A DNA stretch of 46,471 bases from Azonexus sp. (GTDB taxonomy: Bacteria > Pseudomonadota > Gammaproteobacteria > Burkholderiales > Rhodocyclaceae): positions 1-46,471 of the forward strand of contig NZ_JAVBXX010000003.1 in the NCBI RefSeq assembly GCF_030824335.1, read 5' to 3'. How positions within the stretch are numbered: the stretch's first letter is position 1; every line of letters begins with the position of its first letter. The notes below the pieces were generated by a model. That model was not told where the DNA came from, made no database searches, and saw nothing but the letters and a program-made list of their open reading frames with translations. Shown here piece by piece: positions 41,301 through 46,471 of the stretch. The position numbers and the translations under genes are program-made.

Positions 41301-44300
41301 TCCATGCAGGTTGCAGAAATACGATACCCGGTTGGCAATCGAGGCCGCGCTGCCACTGAGCGCCAGCGGCTGGCCGCGTTGCGTGCTCTCGGCGCCGTAC
41401 AACTGGTATTCCTCGTACATCACACCAACGAAGACGCCGACACTACCCCCCGACAACGGGGTCTCGGCACGCGCCAAGGCGGCTCGGGTGTAGCCGGCAT
41501 CCTCCAGGGTTTCCCAGGCACATTGCAGGAACAGCCGTTCCTGCGGATCAAGGTAACCGGCCTCGCGGGGTGCAATGTTGAAGAACTGCGGATCGAAGCA
41601 ATCGACGTCGTCGATGAAACCGCCCCATTTGCTGTTGGTCTTGCCCGCTACGCCACGAGCGGAGTCGTAATAGGCCGCATGGTCCCAACGAGCCGCCGGC
41701 ACTTCGCTGACGCAATCCCGCCCAGCCACCAGATTGGCCCAGAATTCATCGAGGTTGCCAGCCCCCGGATAGCGCCCGGCCAAACCAACGATGGCGATAC
41801 CCCCGTCGCACGTCGAGGGTGCCGCCGAGTTTGCCACCGTCGGGAACAATGCCGCCGCACCGAGCGCTACTTCCCCGGCGGGCGGGATGTTCAATACCTC
41901 ATCCGGCCCATCGCCCAAAACCACGGCCAACTGCGCCGCGTGCTCGGTCATGAAATAGCTGGCCAGCGCATCCAGGGTCTGGTGATCGAAGAACAAGGTT
42001 TTCGACAAACGCCCGAAATCCTGCTCCAGGCGGTCGGTCAAGCGAACGATCATGATTGAATCGATGCCATAGGCCTCAAGCGCCGCCGCTGGGTCGATCG
42101 CCGTCGGCGCCAGACTGGCCTCCTCGGCAATCAGGCCGGCCAGGTAGCGGCGGGCACCGGCCAGCGTGCCACCAGTGGCCATTGCCTGCTCACGACGTGC
42201 ATCCCGTTCAATCGGCGCTTGCAGGCGCACGGAAAAACCCCGCACCTGGATACAGACCTGGCCATCAGCATCAGCCAAATCAAGATCAATCTTGCGCACG
42301 TGCCCATCACCAGCCACCAAACGCCCATGAACCCACATCTGCGGGACGGTCGGACGATGCACATGCAGCGTCTCGATGACGAAGGGTAAAGCCGCCTGCG
42401 CCTCCCCGGAAGCATCGGCGAAGAATGCCAGACAGGCCTGGAAGGCTCCGTCGAGCATCACCGGATGAATCACAAACGGCGTGTCGGAAACGGCGGCTGC
42501 AGGCAGGGTCAGACGGGCAAGGAATTGATCCGGCCCGGCCTGCAGTTCACTCACCACCCGGAAAGCCGGGCCGTAATCCAGGCCAAGGGCGGCATAGCGC
42601 GAATAAAGCCAGGCCGGCGTCAGAATGCGCGGGCAGGCTTCGGCCACCTGCTGGCGCAGCAAGGGCGCTGGCGCCGCAACACCGAGCGGCCCCACCTGCC
42701 CCTGAACATGAACCGCGCCATCAGAAAACTCCCCGGTGCACAAACGGAAGTTTTGCCCGCCAGCCGCGGGTGTCAAGCTCAGTCGCAGGAAGGCACAAGC
42801 ATCATCCAGCGTGACGGGCTTCAGCCAGACCACCTGGCGCATGCTCAAGGCAGACTTACCCTGCTTCAGCGTATAAGCCATGCGTGCCAGTTCCACGCTC
42901 ATCGCTCCGGGCAACATCGGCACACCGCCGACGCGGTGATCGCGCAGATAAAATGCCGTGGCCTCCAGCCGCCACAGCGCCGCGCCATCACTGGCCAGTT
43001 GCATGACAGCTTGTGCCGGAGTTCGCGCGGGAGTTTGAGCGAGACCGACTGTCCGCATCACCTGGCGGCCCGGCATCCCGATCCGGTATGTCTCGCGGGC
43101 AAAGGGATAGCTCGGTAGCGACAGACGACGACCATCCGGCCGGGCCGGCCAAATCACCTCCGCCCCACGCACCCACTGTCGGCCAATCTCATGCCAACTG
43201 CCGCTGGCCGGTGCGGCGGCAACGCCCCGAGCCGCTTCGACCCGACTACTGCAGACCGCATCGCTACAACCATCGAGCCAGCCCTGCAAGGCAGAACGCA
43301 GGCTGGATAGCGAATCGACGACGACTGCCAGCCGGCACTTCATCGCCTCACGGCCAATCTGCAGGGTCCACGCCAGATCGGGCAAATCGGCCTCGGTATA
43401 ACGACCTGTCGCGAGGGCTGCAAGCAGCAAGCCAACCTGCTCGCGCAAGCGTTCGTCATCCCTGGCGGAAAGCGGAACCAGCACCTCCCCCCCGCTTGCC
43501 GCCTGACTGGCAGCGTTTGCCAGAGACTCGTCCTGCACGAACTCTTCCAGCACGACATGGGCATTCACGCCACCGAAGCCAAAACTGCTGATCCCGGCCC
43601 GACGTGGCAGCGGGCTGCCATCAGCGGCCAACACGGCCGGCCAATGCTGCTTGTCACGGACGATGAAGAACGGGCTGCCGCCCAGATCGATGTAAGGGTT
43701 GATTTCGGCACTATGCAAGCTGGCCACCAGCGTGCGGTGGCGCATTTGCAGCAGCACCTTGATGATGCTGGCCATGCCCGCGGCCAGTTCAAGGTGGCCG
43801 ATATTGCTTTTTACCGAACCGATGGCGCAAGTGGCAGGCACCGCGTCAGAAGCCCCCAACGCGTGGAAGGCCGATTTCAGCGCATTGATTTCAACCGGGT
43901 CGCCAAGCGGCGTACCGGTGCCGTGGGCTTCGATGTAGCCAACGCTGGCCACATCCACCCCGGCCCGACCATAGGCCGCCTGCAAGACAGCCGACTGGGC
44001 GGCCGTATTGGGCGCAGTCAAGGAATTGGCCCGTCCACCATGGTTGACCGCAGAACCGCGAACCACGGCATAAATCGGGTCGCCATCACGGCGGGCATCG
44101 GATAGCCGACGCAAGACAATCATGCCGACGCCTTCGCCCCGAACATAACCATTCGCCTTGGCCGAAAAAGTCTGGCAACGACCATCCGGCGACAACATGC
44201 CGGCCTTGGCAAAATTGATGTGGGCTTCCGGCGTGACAATCGTATTGACGCCACCGACCACCGCCATTTCGCAATCGCCACTACGCATCGACTGAATGGC

Positions 44301-46471
44301 CCGATGCAGTGCAACCAGCGAACTGGAGCAAGCCGTTTCCACCGGTTCGCTGGGGCCATGCCAATCGAGGAAATAACTCATCCGGTTAGGGCCGACGGAG
44401 GGGACAGCCCCGGTGGCGACATAGCCCTCGCCCCCCGTATCTTCACCGATCATCTCGCGATAGCCGCTGGAAGAAGTGGCGACAAACAAGCCGACCGACC
44501 GACCGGCCCATTCCCGCGGGGCGTGGCCGGCATCCTCGATGGCCTTCCAGATGTACATCATCATCAGGCGCTGCTGCGGGTCCATCAATTTGGCTTCGCG
44601 GGGGGAAATACCAAAAAACAGCGGGTCGAATTCAAACACCCCGTCGATGAAGCCGGCCCAGCGGATATTGGTTTTGCTTGGCTCCTGTTTCGGATCGCCA
44701 TAAAACTCACGCCAATCCCAGCGTTCGGCGGGAATTTCGCTGATGCAATCCCGTCCTTCGAGCAGGTTTTGCCAGAAGGCATCGAGGTCATTGGCCATCG
44801 GCAAACGGCAACTGACCCCGACAATGGCGATTGGATCGTCATCATCCGGCGAGCTGGGCAGCAAAATCCGCCGCTGCGCTGCTGCCGACGCCCGACTGGC
44901 CGGCTGGGTGCGCGGCGCAGGCGATGGTATGGCTGACGGGGCCAAAGACGGTTTCTTGTCTTGCACCGAGCCAAAAGCCGGGAGTGCCGCGATATGGCCG
45001 GCCAAGCGAGCCAGCGTGGCGAATTCGAAGAAATCGGCCGGGGTCAGGGACAAGCCCAATATCGCGTTGGTCTTCGTGGCAAACCCGGTCATGGTGATCG
45101 AGTCGAAGCCGTACTCACCCAATTCGGTGTCGGCATCCAGCACCTCGGGCTCGACTTCAAGAACACCCGCAGCGATCTGCACCACGGCAGCAAGTGCCTG
45201 TTTTCTGCGGTCAACCGGGGTTTCCTCGGCAAATTCAGGCATCGCTGCTGACGGCACATCGGCCACTACCGACAGCGGCGCTTTCCGGGGCGAATCAGCC
45301 AACGACTCAACCAACGACTCCGCCAGCGAATCGGCAACGAGGATGGGGGCGGGTGACGCAACGCCGTCTACCCAATAGCGTTGCGTGGCAAAAGGATAAA
45401 CCGGCAAGATGCAACGCCGCAGGCCCGAATGCTCCGGGTAAAGTGCCCGCCAATCGACCAGCAGCCCACGTACCCACAGTTGCAGCAGGCTGTCATGTTT
45501 GCCACGCTGCGGCAGGCTGGCAACAGCTCGCCGCATTTCTTCATCGCCATCAAGAATGGCCAGGGTATCCCGGTGCGGCTTGACCTGCCCCAAATGAAAA
45601 CCCTCTGCAGCCTCGGCACGGCCATCGGCAAAGGCCAGCAGGCGCTCGCGCAATTGCCGGTGATCATTGGCCAGGAAAGCCAGACGATGTTCCATGGCAT
45701 CGCGCCCGACCTGCAGGGTCCAGGCGATTTCCGGCAAGGCCATGTCCTCAGTGAGCGCGGCAGCCAACTGGCGCGCCGAAATAGACAGACGCTCGGGGGT
45801 CTTCGCCGAAAGCAGAATCATTGCCGGGCCGCTCGGCAAGACGGGAGCCAAGGAGGACGGCGGCAGATACTCTTCAAGCACCAGATGCGCATTGCTCCCC
45901 CCGAAACCGAAGCTGCTCACCCCGGCCCGACGCGGCAATTCACGCCCGGCAGCATCCCTGGGACGCGGCCAGGGCTGACTCTCGCGAACGACCTGGAAAC
46001 GACTGCCAGCCAGCTTGAGGTAGGGATTCAGTGTGGCGCAATGCAAGGTCGGCACCAGGCGGCCATGGGCCATCTGCAACAACACCTTGCTCAAGCCGGC
46101 GATGCCGGCCGCCAGTTCGAGATGGCCAATATTGCCTTTGACCGAGCCAATGCCGCAGGGTTGAACCGGCAAGGGGCCATATTGCGCCTCAGCCTCGCAT
46201 TCAAGATCGGCAAAAGCCGCGACAAGGGCTTCGACTTCAATCGGGTCGCCCAGCGGCGTGCCGGTACCATGCGCTTCGATATAACCGGCGGTTCGCGGGT
46301 CGACCCCAGCCTTCCGCCAAGCCTGGCGCAACAAGTCAGCCTGCGCCCGTGGATTGGGTGCGGTCAGCGAACTGGCGCGACCACCGTGGTTTTCCATGCT
46401 GGCGCGGATCACGCCGAGGATGTTGTCACCATCGCGCTCGGCATCGGCCAGGCGCTTCAGGAAAACCAGTC
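32319..46471 (-). CDS. Trans-AT hybrid polyketide synthase/NRPS (5' part beyond right edge)
   Basis: An AT-less megasynthase of more than 4,700 residues; the frame is still open at 46471, inside a ketosynthase. Domain order in transcription direction: KS1 (partial), ACP1, KS2, DH, ACP2, KS3, KR, ACP3, KS4 (catalytic His missing), ACP4, C, A, PCP, TE. No acyltransferase domain is present. Instead each KS is followed by a remnant linker ending in YPFAxxxYx, the pattern of trans-AT synthases that are loaded by a free acyltransferase. The last module adds one amino acid and the terminal thioesterase frees the product. It heads the reverse-strand operon. Single domains are annotated as modules below. 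The compound is not recognised. Confidence 0.96.
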   Translation of the reverse strand, partial: LVFLKRLADAERDGDNILGVIRASMENHGGRASSLTAPNPRAQADLLRQAWRKAGVDPRTAGYIEAHGTGTPLGDPIEVEALVAAFADLECEAEAQYGPLPVQPCGIGSVKGNIGHLELAAGIAGLSKVLLQMAHGRLVPTLHCATLNPYLKLAGSRFQVVRESQPWPRPRDAAGRELPRRAGVSSFGFGGSNAHLVLEEYLPPSSLAPVLPSGPAMILLSAKTPERLSISARQLAAALTEDMALPEIAWTLQVGRDAMEHRLAFLANDHRQLRERLLAFADGRAEAAEGFHLGQVKPHRDTLAILDGDEEMRRAVASLPQRGKHDSLLQLWVRGLLVDWRALYPEHSGLRRCILPVYPFATQRYWVDGVASPAPILVADSLAESLVESLADSPRKAPLSVVADVPSAAMPEFAEETPVDRRKQALAAVVQIAAGVLEVEPEVLDADTELGEYGFDSITMTGFATKTNAILGLSLTPADFFEFATLARLAGHIAALPAFGSVQDKKPSLAPSAIPSPAPRTQPASRASAAAQRRILLPSSPDDDDPIAIVGVSCRLPMANDLDAFWQNLLEGRDCISEIPAERWDWREFYGDPKQEPSKTNIRWAGFIDGVFEFDPLFFGISPREAKLMDPQQRLMMMYIWKAIEDAGHAPREWAGRSVGLFVATSSSGYREMIGEDTGGEGYVATGAVPSVGPNRMSYFLDWHGPSEPVETACSSSLVALHRAIQSMRSGDCEMAVVGGVNTIVTPEAHINFAKAGMLSPDGRCQTFSAKANGYVRGEGVGMIVLRRLSDARRDGDPIYAVVRGSAVNHGGRANSLTAPNTAAQSAVLQAAYGRAGVDVASVGYIEAHGTGTPLGDPVEINALKSAFHALGASDAVPATCAIGSVKSNIGHLELAAGMASIIKVLLQMRHRTLVASLHSAEINPYIDLGGSPFFIVRDKQHWPAVLAADGSPLPRRAGISSFGFGGVNAHVVLEEFVQDESLANAASQAASGGEVLVPLSARDDERLREQVGLLLAALATGRYTEADLPDLAWTLQIGREAMKCRLAVVVDSLSSLRSALQGWLDGCSDAVCSSRVEAARGVAAAPASGSWHEIGRQWVRGAEVIWPARPDGRRLSLPSYPFARETYRIGMPGRQVMRTVGLAQTPARTPAQAVMQLASDGAALWRLEATAFYLRDHRVGGVPMLPGAMSVELARMAYTLKQGKSALSMRQVVWLKPVTLDDACAFLRLSLTPAAGGQNFRLCTGEFSDGAVHVQGQVGPLGVAAPAPLLRQQVAEACPRILTPAWLYSRYAALGLDYGPAFRVVSELQAGPDQFLARLTLPAAAVSDTPFVIHPVMLDGAFQACLAFFADASGEAQAALPFVIETLHVHRPTVPQMWVHGRLVAGDGHVRKIDLDLADADGQVCIQVRGFSVRLQAPIERDARREQAMATGGTLAGARRYLAGLIAEEASLAPTAIDPAAALEAYGIDSIMIVRLTDRLEQDFGRLSKTLFFDHQTLDALASYFMTEHAAQLAVVLGDGPDEVLNIPPAGEVALGAAALFPTVANSAAPSTCDGGIAIVGLAGRYPGAGNLDEFWANLVAGRDCVSEVPAARWDHAAYYDSARGVAGKTNSKWGGFIDDVDCFDPQFFNIAPREAGYLDPQERLFLQCAWETLEDAGYTRAALARAETPLSGGSVGVFVGVMYEEYQLYGAESTQRGQPLALSGSAASIANRVSYFCNLHGPSLAVDSMCSSSLTAIHLACESLRAGGCEMALAGGVNLTLHPNKYLALAQGRFTSSKGRCESFGEGGDGYVPGEGVGAVLLKPLARAEADGDRIYGVIRGSALNHGGKTNGYAVPNPHAQEAVIRRAMAKAGVAPCAVSYVEAHGTGTSLGDPIEIAALARAFTAGEGVAAGGCAIGSVKSNIGHAESAAGIAGLTKVLLQMQHGQLVPSLHSERLNPNIDFAATPFIVQRRLQAWPRQQTASGVVPRIAGLSSFGAGGSNAHLVIEEYITSVSRRLPGVAWPGVFPFSARDTARLGELLRRMRQALLGLAETDLPAVARCLQMDREAFEQRVVILAVDRRQLIERIDDQIKLLAAPAISAAIHVATATSSPEGELAARWMAGETVNWLALWPAGPLPPKIGLPTYPFARERYWVPGSTSVAAQREDSTNHLRISLPPAARPTQPPLLFTPEWRPVALLPIEPPASTWVVLCEPGEWLAELSVALAPAEYRILDQRTQSIAQRYTVYAQFLLEMIQDLVKQRPDRALLQVVVPLAGETGLFAGLAGLLRTAGQEHPALRCQLLALDESETDPLGVLRAEQASADLLVRYVGAERQIPVWRELLVSAAESAKKQAGKAPWRDGGVYLITGGAGGLGLLLAEHIASQTQGALLCLVGRSAPSAELQARLAALPAQVIYRAADIADMASAQQVVDELRQIRGPINGIIHAAGITRDKLLLRKNPQELAAVLAPKVAGLYALDQATAACDLDCVILFASLSGALGNPGQADYACANAWLDAFAAYRNRLQAEGRRRGKTLSIDWPYWRDGGMRLDDRQIQAMVAHSGVHPLTTEGAWAALDLAWDHRQVDQVLVLDGDDPDRLRALLGLGVVRSAEALAVPPGLPPGAPDLKACVVHWLAENLAEVTGLTVQGIDPFHAVDRYGLDSVLAMQMIERLERSLGILPKTLLFEYPSVDRLADALLSSHAASLAALLTMPDGQSAEPGAEHALTATEAEPLRPAPVSDKRPVNPDIAVIAVAGRYPGAENIEEFWAALQAGRDCVTEIPAERWDLQDTYSPNKGEPGRSYCKWGGFLENIDCFDPGFFGLSARDAILMDPQERLFLQTVWHLLERGGHTRDWLRQHYDARVGVFVGAMYHPYHAVDTDDESRMLVAQSSHASLANRVSFFFDLQGPSIAVDTMCSSGLQAVHLAVQSLQRGECALAIAGGVNLTLSSSKYIALSRAGMLGSQVDSRSFGDGDGYLPAEGVGAVLLKPMADALRDGDPVIAVIKASSANHAGHSAGYGVPSGDAQARLIEENFRRAAIDPRSVGYVEAAANGSALGDAIEFRALTRAFRAFTADEGFCRIGSVKANLGHGESASGMAQLTKVLLQLEHRQLVPGVLLESLSPHLQFAGSPFLPQRALEPWQASLPSGGPLRATVSSFGAGGANVHLILEAAPELASTLGPEAAPALPESRRAHRFPLFARDPGRLAELLSLMRDYLERHPDVSLARLAATLQYRREPMACAWETVAVDRAELIARLSADVMLDATRDAGLADAVAAADPTLPPLVLPGYPFAREHYWLPRPAQAAIRDSLPAEAVNPVPAKPLDANALLEMILDCMASELCAARASLNKDSTFRQQGADSMLGLRLIYRLAEATSVQLRHADLEKFPTPAALAAEVLRRQGDVAVFVQPNSVATPAVAYPLSEGQKGLWRWQQLYPALTAYNLPLAFCVDGVVLPVLEQTCRAVVAAWPLLASRIVALDDGEPEWQPALTPAMVNVLTLAPEMSLDAAVAARTRLALDLTELPGRFELLRGGSQDVVLILIHHIVFDGLSAVHFSRYFWSCYGRLLAGQPVLAPPHAASFAEFVAWERAYLASQTGLADLAYWQTELGSGSDGGSVGDLPVLDLPRCFGTVQTQPGCGASLSRELPTDLVLACRDCAQALAINPSAFFLGVLHILLYRYTGQEDIVVGMPVVGRPDRRFEQSIGYFANLLAIRAFPRGDMAAGEFLQAMQLRLIEGMDHGAWPFATLPGKMKFANGRTSSDLLSLVQVIFGWQSFIEPQDFSADAGVAVRHISGARQSGDVPLALEFHAEGDQLHLVVAFDEGCFDRDTIERLLGHYQNLAAAICREKQLPIGQLDMLGAAERCCLLDDWSGRNQPLPSTTGSVVEWIVQQASLSPEATALIVGAERLSYGELTERAWRLASYLNTWGVKPGQAVAVLLGRSADSIVALLATLRLGLIWVPLEADCPRQRLALILADAAPVLIIAETASQAQLPLEDVPVVLLDRMHGAIERSPQLIEPPCVTPDSPAYLIYTSGSTGNPKGVAVSHGALAVHCAAVMAHYALSPVDRVLQFASHHVDAALEQIVPTLTVGACLVMRDQQLWSPFALAEVFSSQGVSVADLPPAYLRDVLQAWREEPVTVSCPRLLIAGGEALAPELLDLWRQSPLANARFLNAYGPTEATITATVCDVRAECSGDVVPNSVPIGRPLAGGWVYILDRDGNPVPEGVIGELVIGGPRVAQGYRGQTGEHATLNATRFRPDAFADDGLDQRVYYSGDLARYLPGAQGLIAFHGRRDLQVKIRGFRIEPGEVETLLRQAGAVDAVVMARTGSGADPSLIAYVVANGQPDEAGFRRWLAERLPAAMCPASYVFLARLPMTQGGKIDRQALPLPPLPGAAQERAVQDEVELALGEFWCRLLGLSSVTAADDFFLCGGHSLLVLQLLGLIRRHFGRSLSMSALLAAPTLGQQAALLRQDAGVAESSPLVLLHSGGRAAPVFFMHPVGGGVGCYRELASRLAGDRPVYGLQSPALDGSLATGSLPEMAAVLLGALRSVQSRGPYFLAGWSMGGILAYEMAQQLTRAGEKVALLALIDSYPPALLRQLEAADGVGEGLSDADPASRWRQAFVQDLRAQAGTGAPIPGEQEAHLLRIFQAHSAAFESYRPESYDGPVTLFACAQPALREQVQAWGALAPRGLLLRELSGDHYSILQAPQVAQLAEYLVDSFGESGFFAK
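32322..36262 (-). other. Module 5: C - A - PCP - TE
   Basis: The condensation domain (about 34975-36262) has YPLSEGQKGLW and HHIVFDG. The adenylation domain (33350-34860) has YTSGSTGNPKG, NAYGPTEATI, YYSGDLARY and the catalytic Lys in QGGKIDRQ. Reading the specificity pocket by eye gives D-A-E-D-L-A-A-I-T, not confidently assigned; acidic residues at the third and fourth positions would fit a basic or polar amino acid. The PCP has CGGHSLLVLQ (33085-33320). The thioesterase (32330-33065) has GWSMGGILAYE, LIDSYPP and GDHYSI. Confidence 0.88.
36318..38284 (-). other. Module 4: KS4 (KS0, non-elongating) - ACP4
   Basis: KS4 (37016-38284) keeps the Cys in DTMCSSG and the second His in ANLGHGESASG. 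The first catalytic His motif HGTGT reads AANGS: the codon for the first His (37368-37370) is GCA, Ala. Such ketosynthases can accept and pass the chain but not decarboxylate malonyl extender. ACP4 (36318-36550) has GADSMLGL. The module therefore probably acts as a relay to the NRPS module. Confidence 0.85.
38410..41806 (-). other. Module 3: KS3 - KR - ACP3
   Basis: KS3 (40497-41806) has DSMCSSS, EAHGTGTSLGDP and SNIGHAESAAG, all catalytic residues present. KR (about 38740-39965) has the NADPH motif TGGAGGLGLLLAEH, HAAGITRDKLLLR (the conserved Asp suggests a B-type stereochemical class, tentative), Ser in FASLSGALGNPG and Tyr in QADYACANAW. ACP3 (38410-38652) has GLDSVLAM. This module should leave a beta-hydroxyl. 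Confidence 0.88.
41940..44842 (-). other. Module 2: KS2 - DH - ACP2
   Basis: KS2 (43539-44842) has ETACSSS, EAHGTGTPLGDP and SNIGHLELAAG, so it looks condensing. The linker ends with YPFARETY. DH (about 42190-43010) has HRVGGVPMLPGA (H-x3-G-x4-P), LDYGPAF and the second catalytic block LDGAFQ, so it appears intact. ACP2 (41940-42170) has GIDSIMI. There is no ketoreductase in the module although a DH needs a beta-hydroxyl; the reduction must come from another domain, or the DH may act on the product of a neighbouring module. Confidence 0.88.
44988..46471 (-). other. Module 1: KS1 (partial) - ACP1
   Basis: The KS1 half visible holds YIEAHGTGTPLGDP and GNIGHLELAAG (both catalytic His present); its Cys lies beyond the edge. 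KS ends near 45866 (NAHLVLEEY). The post-KS linker ends at YPFATQRYW near 45370-45400. ACP1 covers about 44988-45210 with the site GFDSITMTG. No KR, DH, MT or AT lies between KS and ACP, so this module alone leaves a beta-keto group. Confidence 0.9.

Noticed and set aside
45368..45866. Possible acyltransferase domain after KS1
   Set aside because: Only about 165 residues separate KS and the YPFATQRYW end; there is no GHSxG active site, so this is the trans-AT linker and not an AT.

Overview
The window looks like a chromosomal piece of a betaproteobacterium, most likely in or near the Rhodocyclales (Dechloromonas/Azonexus-like). This is inference from two conserved gene orders (H-NS-surE-pcm-nlpD-rpoS and thrS-infC-rpmI-rplT-pheS-pheT-ihfA-merR), the betaproteobacterial style of the encoded proteins and the moderately high GC. 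No species assignment is possible from sequence reading alone.

The left half (1 to about 23.8 kb) is mostly core genome. It holds the start of lysC (aspartokinase, cut by the left edge), a histone-deacetylase-like amidohydrolase, a MoxR/DUF58/TgpA-type transglutaminase operon followed by mltB, then the reverse-strand stationary-phase block H-NS-surE-pcm-nlpD-rpoS. Next come tRNA-Pro(GGG) and the translation operon thrS-infC-rpmI-rplT-pheS-pheT-ihfA-merR, whose infC appears to start at the rare codon ATC. These are followed by tRNA-Val(GAC) behind a perfect-hexamer promoter, slyX, an alpha/beta hydrolase, a phosphoglycerate-mutase-like protein lacking a catalytic His, and an overlapping pair: an ABC-type substrate-binding protein and an unusual 805-residue protein with two sensor-like extracytoplasmic segments ahead of a major-facilitator transporter.

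The right half (about 24.4 to 46.5 kb) is a biosynthetic gene cluster of the trans-AT polyketide synthase/NRPS type. A forward pair encodes a free acyl carrier protein and an asparagine-synthase-like amidotransferase. It runs into a reverse-strand operon that reads, in transcription order: a giant AT-less PKS-NRPS (over 14 kb in the window, 5' end beyond the right edge), an FkbM methyltransferase, a cytochrome P450, and a beta-branching cassette (PksG-type HMG-CoA synthase, donor ACP, Cys-to-Ser decarboxylating ketosynthase, ECH1-type dehydratase). The megasynthase reads KS(partial)-ACP | KS-DH-ACP | KS-KR-ACP | KS0-ACP | C-A-PCP-TE. It therefore ends assembly by adding one amino acid and releasing the product with a thioesterase.

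Proposed joint logic (inference): upstream off-window modules build the chain with a trans-acting acyltransferase not seen here. The HMG-synthase cassette installs a beta-branch on an upstream module. The in-window modules add two or three more extension steps. A non-elongating KS hands the chain to the NRPS module, and P450 and FkbM tailor the product. The ACP/amidotransferase pair may supply an amidated starter unit. Every gap between genes is under 300 bases; the gaps that hold a recognisable promoter, hairpin or terminator are listed. There is no rRNA, CRISPR array, integrase or insertion sequence.
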